The notes under the pieces were generated by a model, which saw only the letters and a program-made list of their open reading frames with translations, searched no databases and had not been told where the DNA came from. From NCBI GenBank assembly GCA_012959785.1, contig DUCM01000002.1, positions 1-64,000 of the forward strand: DNA of 64,000 nt, in the 5' to 3' direction. Made by a program: the position numbers and the translations under genes. This DNA comes from Planctomycetota bacterium (lineage in GTDB: Bacteria > Planctomycetota > UBA1135 > GCA-002686595). Below, piece by piece: positions 25,685 to 34,731 of this stretch (its first letter is position 1; each line of letters starts with the position of its first letter).

Positions 25685-27685
25685 TCAAGCGTGCTGAGGA
25701 ATACTCACGGGAAACATTCCCGGTTGGTAGCTAGTGATGCGTCCAGCGATGGCGCTGGCTGCGACGGTGAGCGGCGAGGCCAGGTAGAGTTGGCCGGGGC
25801 CGCTGCGACCCTGAAAGTTACGGTTGATGGCGCTTACGGTGACTTGGGATGACTCTTCGCTGACACCGGGACCACAGCCGATGCAGGCGCCACAGCCGGG
25901 TAGGATGACGCGCACGCCAAGCTCCCCGAACAGGTCGAGATAGCCCTCTGAGCGGGCGTACTCCTGAACACTCTCGCTGCCGAATTGAATGAACAGCGTC
26001 ACACCCGGCGCAATGCCCTGGCCTGCGTCGCGGGCTTCGCTCAAGACCTTGGCGTAGAAGTCGATGTCCTCGTGCTTGCCCGCGGTGCAGGAACCGCCAT
26101 AGGCGATGTCGATGACAACACTCTCGAGTTCGGTTATGGGCTTGCCGTAGGTGGGGTCGCCGGGAGTAGCCGCCATGGGCTGAATCGTCGTCAGGTCTAT
26201 GGTGTGCACGCCACCGGCGTACTCGGCGCCCTCGTCGGCCTGCACGATTCGTGCGCGCAGGGCGTCGGCATCGGCATCCGGGCGCTGGGCCATGATCCAC
26301 TCGATGGTCTTCTCGTCGCCTTCACAGATACCTGACCTGGCCGAGCATTCGGTGGCCATGTTGGTCAAGGTGGCACGCTCGTCCACGGAAATTGAGGCCA
26401 GCGCGGGTCCGCCGAACTCCATCACACGGTCGAGGGTGTCCTCGCTTACGGCAAAGGTCGAGAGGATGTACAGGATCAAATCCTTGGCGGCGACACCGGG
26501 GCCCAACTCGCCGTGCAATTCAAAGCGAATGGACTCGGGCACCTTGACCGCTGTGAAGCCGGCGAAGATCAGCCCTGCGTACTCGGTGGCGCCCACGCCC
26601 CAGGCGAGGGCATTGTGTCCGCCGCCCATACAGGTGTGCGAATCGGTAGCCTGAATGAAATCACCGGGGTCAATGAATTGCTCGCGGGCAACCTGGTGAC
26701 AGATGCCCGGGGACTCGCCGTCATGGGCCGAGTAGTCCCGCACGCCAGTGTGAGCCTGGAACTCGTTCTGCATATCACGCAGAACCTGAATTTCGTCCGA
26801 GAGGGGCTGCAAGCGAGGGACATCGTCGGCGAAGAGCAGGTGGTCCTCGAAGACAGCAAACTTGATGGGGTTCTGGACCTGGTAGTCGCGGCCGTGCTGC
26901 TCCTCGAGGAAGTGATGCACCTGAGCTGTGGTGAACTCGTGGCTGTAGCCCCCATCGACATTGACAAGGCAAGGATCACCGGGCTTGAGATAGCCCTCGG
27001 CGCCACTCTTGAGGTGTCGGGCCAGGATCTTCTCGGCCATGGTCATGGGGCGGCGCTCGGTGGCCGGGTCAGCCACTGTGATGGCTCCGCTCTCGAACTT
27101 CTCGGCGAAGTGGAACAGCCCGCCAGCCTCGAGGATGGCGCCTGAGACCGCATCGTACTTGGCGGTGAACTCCTCAAGGGGCAACTCCTCGCCAGCCATC
27201 AAACGCTCGAGTTGGGCGTGGTCGCCCATCAGTTGGCCTAGGTTGAGATTGTTTGCGAGGTGGATCGGCGCAAACGAGGATGCGATCACGAGGTGAATCC
27301 CGGACCACTTCTCGCATTGGGGTGCGGTCTCACGGGAAGAACCGGTGCCCTTGCGGTGGCCGGAGACGATCACCTCGAAGTTGCCATCCATCAAGGCTCG
27401 CGTGCCGAAGACGCGCTGGCCTTCGGAGTCGAGCAGCCCGGCGTAGGCGTCGAGGGCGATGTCGGCGGGCTTGTGGCGAAAGCACACCCAGGCTGGCGTC
27501 ATGGTGTCAGTGTTGATGTCGTCGAGCAACTCCTCGGGAGTGACCTCACTTGCGGCGAGGTCCAACTCGCCGCGCAACTGCTCGCCGATGCGACCGAGAT
27601 CGCGAGTCAAGAACAGCACGCGCTTGTCCTGGGAGAGGCGCACGACGCGCCGACCGTCGCTGGTGGTGTGGATCAGGGGATTCAT
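25685..27685 (-). CDS. Single-chain 3-isopropylmalate dehydratase-like aconitase, swivel domain first (LeuD-LeuC type fusion)
   Basis: A 666-residue aconitase-superfamily protein. The swivel domain, normally LeuD or the C-terminal end of AcnA, comes first: FGTRALMDGNFEVIV and SGHRKGTGSSRETAP (about residues 95-130). The LeuC-like catalytic part follows. Iron-sulfur ligands are the Cys in DSHTCMGGGHNA and the pair in GCGACIGCGPG. Usual bacterial LeuC (about 470) plus LeuD (about 200) match this length. The order resembles AcnB without its HEAT domain. Isopropylmalate isomerisation is inferred from leuB downstream; aconitase or another hydroxyacid is possible. Start 27685 gives MNPLIHTTSDG. Confidence 0.82.
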   Translation of the reverse strand: MNPLIHTTSDGRRVVRLSQDKRVLFLTRDLGRIGEQLRGELDLAASEVTPEELLDDINTDTMTPAWVCFRHKPADIALDAYAGLLDSEGQRVFGTRALMDGNFEVIVSGHRKGTGSSRETAPQCEKWSGIHLVIASSFAPIHLANNLNLGQLMGDHAQLERLMAGEELPLEEFTAKYDAVSGAILEAGGLFHFAEKFESGAITVADPATERRPMTMAEKILARHLKSGAEGYLKPGDPCLVNVDGGYSHEFTTAQVHHFLEEQHGRDYQVQNPIKFAVFEDHLLFADDVPRLQPLSDEIQVLRDMQNEFQAHTGVRDYSAHDGESPGICHQVAREQFIDPGDFIQATDSHTCMGGGHNALAWGVGATEYAGLIFAGFTAVKVPESIRFELHGELGPGVAAKDLILYILSTFAVSEDTLDRVMEFGGPALASISVDERATLTNMATECSARSGICEGDEKTIEWIMAQRPDADADALRARIVQADEGAEYAGGVHTIDLTTIQPMAATPGDPTYGKPITELESVVIDIAYGGSCTAGKHEDIDFYAKVLSEARDAGQGIAPGVTLFIQFGSESVQEYARSEGYLDLFGELGVRVILPGCGACIGCGPGVSEESSQVTVSAINRNFQGRSGPGQLYLASPLTVAASAIAGRITSYQPGMFPVSIPQHA

Positions 27686-27771
27686 TCGTCTGGGTCGCTG
27701 GAGACTCTGGGCTGGGTCGTGTCTGCACCCCCGGGCGATCCCGGTTGCCATCAAGCGCTCGGTGCTCTCGC

Positions 27772-28980
27772 TCAGGCCTCGGGATTCTTGATCAGCATGG
27801 CGATCCCTTGGCCGCCTCCGATGCAAGCCGAAGCCACGCCGTAACGTTTCCCCGTGCGTCGCAATTGAACCATGAGGGTCAGCACCAACCGCGTTCCGGT
27901 AGCGCCCAAGGGATGGCCCAGAGAGATCGCCCCGCCATTCACATTGCAGCGGTCGCGATCTAGTTCGAGGTCTTTTTCCACGCCCAGATATTGGGCGGCG
28001 AAGGCCTCGTTGATCTCAAAAAAGTCCACATCGGCCTTGGCTACCTTGGCGCGCTCGAGACACTGCCGGATGGCGGGCACCGGGCCGATGCCCATTTCGG
28101 TGGGATCCACTCCGCAGTAGGCCCAGCTCTCTATCGTGGCCCAGATGTTGAGCTTGTCGGCCTTGGCCCGCTCTTCGGTGGTGAGCATGACCGCCGCAGC
28201 GCCGTCCACGATGCCGCTGGCGTTGCCCGCAGTGACCGTGCCGTCCTTGCCGAAGGCCGCGCGCAACTTGCCTAAGCCTTCGACCGTGGTCTCGGGGCGA
28301 ATATGGTCGTCGGTGTCGATGATCTTGTCACCGCGGCGCGAAGAGATCACGAAGGGCGCGATCTCCTCGGCAAATCGCCCCTCGCTCACCGCCGCTGCAC
28401 CGAGTTGGTGGCTGCGGAAGGCGTAGGCGTCCTGTTCCTCACGGCTAATTTCACGGGCGCGGGCCACCTTCTCGGCGGTCTGGGCCATAAACATGTCAGC
28501 GAGGGGGTCTTTCAACGAGGCGAAGAGCATGTCCTGCAATTCGGGCTGCACACCAAACCGGAAGCCCTCGCGGCCGCCGTAGAGCGAGTGCGGCGCCTGG
28601 CTCATGTTTTCCATGCCTCCGGCGAGCACGGTATGGGCTTCGCCGAGCTGCATCATCTGCGCGCCACTCACCAGGGCTTGAATGCCAGAGCCGCACAGGC
28701 GGTTGACGGTCAATGCACCGGCGCTCTCGGGCGCGCCGGCCTTCAGGCCCACATGTCGCGCGCCGTAAATGGCATCGGTGGATGTTTGCATGGCATTGCC
28801 CACAACCACATGACCGATGGAGTCTGGATCAACGCCGGAGCGCTCGATGGCCGCCTTGCCTGCGTGGGCTGCGAGGTCGATGGCCGAAATGGCTTTCAAC
28901 TGGCCGAATCCGGGCGTACCCGAGTACTCACACATGGGGGTCCGGGCCCCGCCAACGATTGCGATTTTTGTTGCGCTCAT
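27772..28980 (-). CDS. Thiolase family acetyl-CoA C-acyltransferase
   Basis: A 402-residue thiolase. Cys96 in NRLCGSGIQ is the nucleophile, NEAFAAQYL the central motif, GHPLGATG the catalytic His region and CIGGGQG the second Cys. It cleaves 3-ketoacyl-CoA or condenses acetyl-CoA. A run of nine A residues (minus strand) ends at the ATG, so start-site slippage is possible. It follows the crotonase gene by 76 bases that contain an 11-base direct repeat, and is followed after 86 bases by the dehydratase fusion. Direction of use (oxidation or synthesis) cannot be told. Confidence 0.92.
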   Translation of the reverse strand: MSATKIAIVGGARTPMCEYSGTPGFGQLKAISAIDLAAHAGKAAIERSGVDPDSIGHVVVGNAMQTSTDAIYGARHVGLKAGAPESAGALTVNRLCGSGIQALVSGAQMMQLGEAHTVLAGGMENMSQAPHSLYGGREGFRFGVQPELQDMLFASLKDPLADMFMAQTAEKVARAREISREEQDAYAFRSHQLGAAAVSEGRFAEEIAPFVISSRRGDKIIDTDDHIRPETTVEGLGKLRAAFGKDGTVTAGNASGIVDGAAAVMLTTEERAKADKLNIWATIESWAYCGVDPTEMGIGPVPAIRQCLERAKVAKADVDFFEINEAFAAQYLGVEKDLELDRDRCNVNGGAISLGHPLGATGTRLVLTLMVQLRRTGKRYGVASACIGGGQGIAMLIKNPEA

Positions 28981-29022
28981 TTTTTTTTCTGTCGATCGTT
29001 CTTTCCAGGGGACCGTTTCTTT

Positions 29023-29051
29023 CAGGAAACCACTTTTGTACAGGAAACCAC
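29023..29051. repeat. 11-bp direct repeat upstream of a thiolase gene
   Basis: CAGGAAACCAC occurs at 29023-29033 and again at 29041-29051, an 18-base period, inside the 76-base gap between the crotonase stop and the thiolase start. Possible operator half-sites; no regulator is identified. Confidence 0.5.
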
Positions 29052-29056
29052 GGCTA

Positions 29057-29839
29057 CTACTTGCCCGTGAATTGGGGGGCGCGCTTTTCGAGGAAGGCCG
29101 TCATGCCTTCGCGCATGTCGTCGGTGGTCGAGGCCAAGCCGAACATATCGGACTCGATGATCTCGCCTTCTTGCTGGGTCATATTGAGGCCGCGATTGAT
29201 GGCCTCCATGCCCAAGCGCAAGGCTACGGGCCCTCGCGAGAGCATGGTCTCGGCGAGCTTCATGGTGCCCTCTTCGAGTTCATCGTCCTCGAAGATGCGG
29301 TTGAGGATGCCCACACGGTGAGCTTCGGCAGCGCCATACATGTCGCCGGTCAAAACCCACTCGCGGGCCACACCGGGCCCGGCGATGCGGCCCAGGCGCT
29401 GAGTGCCGCCGTAGCCGGGAATGATACCCAGGCTCACTTCGGGCAGCCCCAGGCGCGCCTTGACACTAGCGGTGCGCAAGGTGCAAGCGAGGGCCAACTC
29501 AAGACCGCCACCGAGAGCGAAGCCCGCGATCATGGCGATCGAGGGCTTGCCCATCTTTTCCAAACGAGCAAAGACCTGCTGACCAAAGAAGGCCACATCC
29601 TTGGCCTGCATGGCCTCCATTTTGGCCAACTCCTTGATGTCGGCACCGGCCACGAAAGCCCTGTCGCCAGCCCCGGTAACGATCAACACGCGCACGCGGT
29701 CATCGTCGCGCAGAGCATCAAAGGCATGGGCCAGCTCCTCTAGCGTTTGCCGGTTGAGGGCGTTCATCAACTTGGGGCGATTGACGGTCACGCGCGCGAT
29801 GGCACCGCTGACCTCGGAAATGATGTTCTCGTAGCTCAT
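29057..29839 (-). CDS. Enoyl-CoA hydratase / crotonase
   Basis: A 260-residue crotonase. The oxyanion hole is formed by AFVAGADIKEL and AGFALGGGLELALAC; the two catalytic glutamates are Glu114 (GGLELA) and Glu134 (LPEVSLGIIPGYGGTQRL). Both are present, as in true 2-enoyl-CoA hydratases. It hydrates crotonyl-CoA or longer enoyl-CoA. It lies in the same minus-strand run as the two thiolases and hydroxyacyl-CoA dehydrogenase, giving three of the four steps of a beta-oxidation spiral; 14 bases separate it from the cyclophilin upstream. Confidence 0.93.
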   Translation of the reverse strand: MSYENIISEVSGAIARVTVNRPKLMNALNRQTLEELAHAFDALRDDDRVRVLIVTGAGDRAFVAGADIKELAKMEAMQAKDVAFFGQQVFARLEKMGKPSIAMIAGFALGGGLELALACTLRTASVKARLGLPEVSLGIIPGYGGTQRLGRIAGPGVAREWVLTGDMYGAAEAHRVGILNRIFEDDELEEGTMKLAETMLSRGPVALRLGMEAINRGLNMTQQEGEIIESDMFGLASTTDDMREGMTAFLEKRAPQFTGK

Positions 29840-29853
29840 ATCGCGTGCAGCCT

Positions 29854-30339
29854 CTAGCCGCGGGCAACCGTGATCTTGGTGATCTTGACGGGTTCGACCG
29901 GGCTCGAGCCTTCGCCGCCAGACTTGCAGACTCCAGCGGCGATGGTGTCGAGGGCATCATCTCCGGTCAGCATGCGACCAAAAGCCGTGTACTGGTTGTC
30001 GAGGAAAGCCGCTTTGCCGTGGCAGACAAAGAACTGGCTGCCAGCCGAGTTGGGATCGGAGGAGCGAGCCATGGAGAGCACGCCGCGCACATGGGGAGTA
30101 TCGTTGAACTCGGCGTCGATGTTGTAGCCCGGACCACCCATGCCGGTGCCGTCGGGGCAACCGCCTTGGATCATGAAGTTCGGGATCACGCGGTGAAACA
30201 TCGTGCCGTCATAAAAGCCCTTCTCGGCCAAGTCGATGAAGTTCTTCACATGGCCCGGAGCCTTGTCGTGCAGAAACTCGATGGAGATATCACCGGCTTC
30301 GGTGTGGATCGTGGCGGTGGCGTTCTCGTAGTCAGACAT
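29854..30339 (-). CDS. ppiB: Cytosolic peptidyl-prolyl cis-trans isomerase (cyclophilin)
   Basis: A 161-residue cyclophilin with the core TMFHRVIPNFMIQGG, RGVLSMARSSDPNSAGSQFF and a C-terminal strand region. The Arg-Phe-Met-Gln active-site residues are visible. There is no signal peptide, so it acts in the cytosol on proline isomerisation during folding. The start at 30339 is the ATG giving MSDYENATATIHT. It is preceded by a second, exported cyclophilin 55 bases upstream; the two share the HRVIPNFMIQGG core and probably arose by duplication. Confidence 0.93.
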   Translation of the reverse strand: MSDYENATATIHTEAGDISIEFLHDKAPGHVKNFIDLAEKGFYDGTMFHRVIPNFMIQGGCPDGTGMGGPGYNIDAEFNDTPHVRGVLSMARSSDPNSAGSQFFVCHGKAAFLDNQYTAFGRMLTGDDALDTIAAGVCKSGGEGSSPVEPVKITKITVARG

Positions 30340-30394
30340 AGAAAATGGTCTCGGTTCGGGATGTGAGCCATGCGGCTCGGTCATGGAGTGGGAG

Positions 30395-31285
30395 TCAGTC
30401 GGCGAGGATTACCGTCGCCTTCTTGATGACTTGTTTCTCGTTGGGCTTGTCGTTGCGCCCGCGAGGCGTGCTGACGATGGCGTCCACCACATCGAGACCT
30501 GTGTGGACCCGCCCGAAGACACTGTAGCTGCCGTCGAGGTGGGGCGATGTGCCGTGCATCACGAAGAACTGGCATGAAGCCGAGTCAGGGCTCGTTGAGC
30601 GGGCCATGGAGAGCACGCCGCGCACATGCTTGTACTTGTCTTCCCTGGTGAACTCAGCCTTCAATTTGCGCGGCCCGTCGCCGCTACCGGTGCCCGTGGG
30701 GTCGCCGCCCTGAATCATGAAGTTCGGGATCACGCGGTGAAAGGTCAGGCCATCGTAGAAGCCCGTGTAGCACAGGTCGAGGTAGTTGCGCACATGGCCG
30801 GGAGCGGTCTCCGGCCAGAACTCAGCGATCATGTCGCCGCGGTTGGTGGAGAGCACGACCTGGTACTTGCCCAGGTCCTCTACGGCCATCTCCATGAAGT
30901 TGAGCCCCTCGGGTGCGGCTTTGACGGTTTGCACTTCGAGGGCTTGCGTCGCGGAGTAGGTCTCGTCGTAGGCCAACTTGAAGTCTCCACCCCGGTAGCC
31001 CTTCGAGGCCATAATGGCAGGGCCGAGGTCAAAGGTAAGGGTCAGATTGGCGCCGGGGCCCAGGGGGATGGTCGCGTTTCCAGAGCGTTTCGAAACGGGC
31101 TTGCCGTCAAGGGTAAAGGCCGCCGGTGTGAGCGCCCAGGCGGGCAGGCTCGCACCGTCTTCGGGGGCCGTGAAGGCAACGCTCACTTCGAAGGCCGAAC
31201 CTTCGAAGAAGCGTGTGGGAGCCTCCCAGGAAACGGTCGGGGTGCCTGCGAGGGCGGTCATTGAAAGCAAAAGGGTGGTCAACAT
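30395..31285 (-). CDS. Exported cyclophilin with N-terminal immunoglobulin-like domain
   Basis: A 296-residue protein. Residues 1-16 form a signal peptide (TTLLLSMTALAG). Residues about 20-130 are a beta-sandwich of unknown type (SWEAPTRFFEGSAFEVSVAF). Residues about 150-296 are a cyclophilin (LTFHRVIPNFMIQGGDPTG, GVLSMARSTSPDSASCQFF, GSYSVFGRV). It would isomerise prolines in the periplasm. The ATG at 31285 is chosen for the signal peptide. A 20-base gap follows the dehydrogenase gene upstream. Why a folding enzyme sits in a fatty-acid operon is unclear. Confidence 0.88.
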   Translation of the reverse strand: MLTTLLLSMTALAGTPTVSWEAPTRFFEGSAFEVSVAFTAPEDGASLPAWALTPAAFTLDGKPVSKRSGNATIPLGPGANLTLTFDLGPAIMASKGYRGGDFKLAYDETYSATQALEVQTVKAAPEGLNFMEMAVEDLGKYQVVLSTNRGDMIAEFWPETAPGHVRNYLDLCYTGFYDGLTFHRVIPNFMIQGGDPTGTGSGDGPRKLKAEFTREDKYKHVRGVLSMARSTSPDSASCQFFVMHGTSPHLDGSYSVFGRVHTGLDVVDAIVSTPRGRNDKPNEKQVIKKATVILAD

Positions 31286-31305
31286 GAATGGTCTTGGTAC
31301 TTGGG

Positions 31306-32199
31306 TTAGCTCTTTTTGTCTCCGTCCCACTTGTAGAACCCTTCGCCAGTCTTGCGACCGAGCTTGCCCTCTGCAACCAATTGCTCGAGTAGGGCGGGAA
31401 CTTCAAAAGCGGGTTCTGTCGGGTAGCGGTCCTTCCATCCCCGGAGAATGGCCAGGGTGGTGTCGAGACCGACATAGTCAGTTAGGGTCAGCGGGCCCAT
31501 GGGGTGTCCGCAGCCGAGTTGCATGGCGGTGTCGATGTCTTCCTTGCTGGCGTCGCCGCGCTCGAGCATGTTGAGCGCCTGCACCATGTAAGGCACCAAG
31601 AGTCTGTTCACCACAAAGCCGGGGGTGTCCTTACAGGATACCGGGCTCTTGCCGCAAGCCTCGCCAAAGGCCCGCGCGCTGGCAAAAACATCCTCGTCGG
31701 TGTCGGCGGTTCGCACCACCTCGACCAAACGCATGAGCTGCACGGGGTTAAAGAAGTGCAAGCCCACAAAGCGCTGCTTGCGCCCCGAGGCCTCGGCCAT
31801 TTCCGCGATCGGAAAGGACGAGGTATTCGAAGCGAAAATCGTCTTGTCCTCGCAAATTCCGCCCAACTCGGCGAAGAGTGCCTTTTTCACATCGAGGTCT
31901 TCGACGATGGCCTCGATAACCAGGTCGCAGTCGGCGAGGTCGTTCTTGTCGAGGGATCCGGTGATGGAAGCGAGGGTTTTCGCAACCATGGCCTCACCCT
32001 CTTCCGCGCTCTTCTTGCCCTTCTCCACCAGCTTGCTGGCGAGTTTCTTAACGCTCTTGTCGATGCGCGCCAGGCCCTTGTCAAGGAAGGCCTGTTCGGT
32101 TTCGACCGCGATGACTTCACAGCCGCCCTGGGCAGCGATTTGTACGATGCCGTGACCCATCAGGCCGCAGCCGATCACGCCGACTTTTTTGATTTGCAT
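31306..32199 (-). CDS. 3-hydroxyacyl-CoA (3-hydroxybutyryl-CoA) dehydrogenase
   Basis: A 297-residue single-domain NAD enzyme of the HBD/PaaH type. VGVIGCGLMGHGI is the NAD Rossmann loop. The catalytic His is in GLHFFNPVQLMRLVEV, with Glu and Asn in the following region. GHPMGPLTLTDYVGLD is typical of the C-terminal dimer domain. It oxidises 3-hydroxybutyryl-CoA to acetoacetyl-CoA or the reverse. The start at 32199 gives MQIKKVGVIG. It sits between thiolase and cyclophilin genes of the minus-strand run. Confidence 0.92.
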   Translation of the reverse strand: MQIKKVGVIGCGLMGHGIVQIAAQGGCEVIAVETEQAFLDKGLARIDKSVKKLASKLVEKGKKSAEEGEAMVAKTLASITGSLDKNDLADCDLVIEAIVEDLDVKKALFAELGGICEDKTIFASNTSSFPIAEMAEASGRKQRFVGLHFFNPVQLMRLVEVVRTADTDEDVFASARAFGEACGKSPVSCKDTPGFVVNRLLVPYMVQALNMLERGDASKEDIDTAMQLGCGHPMGPLTLTDYVGLDTTLAILRGWKDRYPTEPAFEVPALLEQLVAEGKLGRKTGEGFYKWDGDKKS

Positions 32200-32211
32200 G
32201 GGTTGTTTGTG

Positions 32212-32246
32212 TTGCCTGAGGCATTGCCCAGGGGCATTGCCTGAGG
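32212..32246. repeat. Short interspersed direct repeats (TTGCCTGAGG)
   Basis: TTGCCTGAGG appears at 32212-32221 and 32237-32246, with GGCATTGCC nested at 32220-32228 and 32233-32241. The cluster is in the 135-base gap between the thiolase stop and the hydroxyacyl-CoA dehydrogenase start. It may be an operator or simple slippage. Confidence 0.4.
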
Positions 32247-32334
32247 TGGTTGTTGAGGGGTATTGCCTTGAAGAACAGGTTCGAGGCCCGCGCCGCATCC
32301 GGCGGGATCCTCCAGGAATTTACTATTGAACGGG

Positions 32335-33537
32335 CTAGCGGGTGAACTCCGCGGCCAGGCCCATACCGCCCGAGATGCACAGGCTGGCGAGGCCGGTCTT
32401 GGCCCCGCGTTCAGCCATGGCATGCAACAGGGTGACCACGATTCGCGCGCCTGTAGCCCCAATGGGATGACCGAGGGCGATGGCGCCGCCGTTCACATTG
32501 AGTTTCGCAGAGGAAAAATCGAGCTCGCGCTGGCAAGCGATGACCTGGGCTGCAAAGGCTTCGTTGACCTCGATCAAATCGTAGTCCTGCACGCCGCGAC
32601 CGGTGAGGTCGCTGAGGGCCCTGCAAGCGGGCACGGGGCCCAGCCCCATGAGGGTTGGATCGACGCCGCTCTGGGCCATGGGGCCCACTCGCGCCAGGAC
32701 ATCGAGACCCAATTTCTCGGCCTTGGCGGCGCTCAGCACCAACATCGCCGCGGCGCCGTCGGTGATGCCCGAACTGTTGCCGGGAGTGACCGTGCCATTT
32801 TCCGGCGCGAAGACTGCCGGCAACTTGCCCAGCTTTTCGACGGTTGTGCCGGGGCGAATGTGCTCATCACTTTCGACCACCGTCACGGCGCCCTTACGCC
32901 CGGGGACCTCAACCGGCGCTATCTCGGCGGCGAAGCGGCCAGCCTCGACTGCGGCGGCGGCCTTGGCTTGGCTGAGAAAAGCGAACTGGTCCTGCTCGTC
33001 GCGGCTGATCTCATACTGGCTGGCCAGCTTCTCGGCGGTGGCGCCCATGACCATCTCGGCCAGGGGGCAGTCAAAGCCGTCTTTGTACATGGAGTCGACC
33101 ACCTTGGCATGTCCGAGGCGGTACCCCTGGCGCATCTTGGGCAGGAAGAAGGGCAAGCCGCTCATGCTCTCCATGCCACCGGCGAGCACCACCTCGGCGC
33201 GGCCGAGGCGAATGGCATCGGCGGCGAGTTGGATGGTCTTGAGCCCCGACCCGCAGGCCATGTTGATCGTGGTGGCGCAGGTGGTCTCGGGCACTCCGCT
33301 CCTAAAAGCCACCTGGCGCGCCGCGTTGGGTCCTCCGCCCGCCTGGCGTCCGTTGCCGAGAAAGACCTCGTCCACTTCGCGCGGGTCGAGGCCTGTGCGC
33401 TTGAACAAGCTCGTCACCACGCTCACGCCCAGGTCGACGGCGCTGAGTTTGGCGAAGCCCCCGAGGTACTTGCCGATGGGGGTTCGCAGCGCTTGGCAGA
33501 TGACGACATCCTGAGCGCTTTGGGACGGGGATTGCAT
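32335..33537 (-). CDS. Thiolase family acetyl-CoA acetyltransferase
   Basis: A 400-residue thiolase with nucleophile Cys95 (NMACGSGLK), NEAFAAQVI, GHPIGATG and CISGGMG. It resembles biosynthetic/degradative acetoacetyl-CoA thiolases. It is the first gene of the long minus-strand run ending with leuB, behind a good promoter at 33631-33659. It is a different paralogue from the thiolase at 27772; the two probably differ in chain length. Confidence 0.92.
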   Translation of the reverse strand: MQSPSQSAQDVVICQALRTPIGKYLGGFAKLSAVDLGVSVVTSLFKRTGLDPREVDEVFLGNGRQAGGGPNAARQVAFRSGVPETTCATTINMACGSGLKTIQLAADAIRLGRAEVVLAGGMESMSGLPFFLPKMRQGYRLGHAKVVDSMYKDGFDCPLAEMVMGATAEKLASQYEISRDEQDQFAFLSQAKAAAAVEAGRFAAEIAPVEVPGRKGAVTVVESDEHIRPGTTVEKLGKLPAVFAPENGTVTPGNSSGITDGAAAMLVLSAAKAEKLGLDVLARVGPMAQSGVDPTLMGLGPVPACRALSDLTGRGVQDYDLIEVNEAFAAQVIACQRELDFSSAKLNVNGGAIALGHPIGATGARIVVTLLHAMAERGAKTGLASLCISGGMGLAAEFTR

Positions 33538-33630
33538 GGAATCGGGACGGGTTCCGGACGAAATACAGGGGGCAGGTCGAAGTGCTGCAAGCGGGCGCGA
33601 GAAGTCAGCACCCGGACTTTCGAGGCAACT

Positions 33631-33659
33631 AGAATACGGCCCCAGACTCCCAAGTTCAA
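33631..33659 (-). promoter_or_regulatory. Sigma-70-type promoter for the 33537 thiolase run
   Basis: On the minus strand, TTGAAC (33654-33659), a 17-base spacer and TATTCT (33631-33636) match a housekeeping promoter. Transcription would start near 33624, about 86 bases before the thiolase start. Confidence 0.55.
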
Positions 33660-33781
33660 GGCTTGCGGAGGCCCAGGGGGCCTAACATCAACCTAACAGA
33701 AGCGAGGCCCGCCGAAGGACCTTGGAGAGGGTAAGATGTGGCCCTGCGGCAAGCTCCGGCGACGAGGAGCTTCCGATTTCT

Positions 33782-34726
33782 ATGCAACCACCGGCCAATC
33801 AGGACTCCAAGACGCCCACGGGCATGATTCAGCCCGCCCAGCCCCCTGCTGGACGCCCGTTGCGCAGGCGCTTGGGCGCTTGCAGCGGCCACGCCGCCAG
33901 CCCGCGGCTCGAAGCCGCGGCGGCTCTGATCGGAGACGAATCGCAGGCGGTGCGCCGCGCCCTGAGCGACGAGTTCGGCCAAGCCGGCAGCGACGGAGAG
34001 CGACTCCTGCGGCGCGCCTCACGGTCGAACGATGCTCGCATCCGTAGTCATGCCCGAGCCCTGCTCGACGGCCGTGTTTGGAATGCTGGCCGACTGCGCT
34101 TCTTGCGCTACGCGATGCGTTCGAAGATCAACCTGGAAGCCGGGCTCTGGAGGCTGAGTTCGCTGGAACGACCAGGATTTGATGCACGCCCCTATCGCAA
34201 GGCTCTGGACGCCATGGCGCGGGAAATCGTCAAGCGCTCCGCGCACCTCGCGGACCCTCTCGAGCGGGGCAAGGTACTGGTGGATTACCTCGGTCTGGAA
34301 CTCGGCTACAGCGGCGACATGGAGTCCTACTCGAGCCCGGACAATGTCTACCTACACCGCGTGATCGAGCGCAAGTTGGGCCTGCCCCTCTCGCTCTCTG
34401 CCCTGTACTCCTTCGTGGCCCGCCGCGCCGGACTTCGAACGGGGATCGTGCCCCTGCCAGGCCATGTGATGCTGCGGCTCTACGGCCTGCGCGAAAACCT
34501 GATCATCGACCCCTTCCATGGCGGCGAGACACGCACCCAGGAGAGCCTGCGGGCCTATCTCGCCGAGCACGGTTTGCGCTTCAAGCCCCTCTGGTTTCGT
34601 TCGGCCCCCGATGGCGACCTGTTGCGCCGCCAGGTAGCCAACCTGAAGAACGCTCTCTACTGCACGGGCCAAAGCACCCGGGCCAGGCGCCTGGACACGG
34701 TCCTCGACATGGCCGGCGGGCGCTAA
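33782..34726 (+). CDS. SirB1 family transglutaminase-like protein
   Basis: A 314-residue cytosolic protein of the SirB1/transglutaminase-like (Transglut_core2) family. The diagnostic core is NVYLHRVIERKLGLPLSLSALY, then VARRAGL and GIVPLPGHVMLRL, with LIIDPFHGGE. The family Cys is absent here (LSLSALY holds Ser), so it may be an inactive or structural member. Members are often paired with cell-cycle or metabolism regulators; function is unknown. The ATG at 33782 is the best start. The 5' region (to about residue 60) is Pro/Arg-rich and poorly conserved-looking. Confidence 0.78.
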   Translation: MQPPANQDSKTPTGMIQPAQPPAGRPLRRRLGACSGHAASPRLEAAAALIGDESQAVRRALSDEFGQAGSDGERLLRRASRSNDARIRSHARALLDGRVWNAGRLRFLRYAMRSKINLEAGLWRLSSLERPGFDARPYRKALDAMAREIVKRSAHLADPLERGKVLVDYLGLELGYSGDMESYSSPDNVYLHRVIERKLGLPLSLSALYSFVARRAGLRTGIVPLPGHVMLRLYGLRENLIIDPFHGGETRTQESLRAYLAEHGLRFKPLWFRSAPDGDLLRRQVANLKNALYCTGQSTRARRLDTVLDMAGGR

Positions 34727-34731
34727 GATCC

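Noticed and set aside
24465..25697. 410-codon open frame on the plus strand
   Set aside because: It lies opposite leuB and is a shadow of high-GC coding on the minus strand; it has no family motif.
33669..33683. AGGCCC/GGGCCT hairpin in the divergent region before the SirB1-like gene
   Set aside because: Short GC palindrome, no T-run and inside a promoter region; not supported as a terminator.
32326..33696. 456-codon open frame on the plus strand
   Set aside because: Antisense to the thiolase at 32335; codon pattern follows the minus-strand gene.
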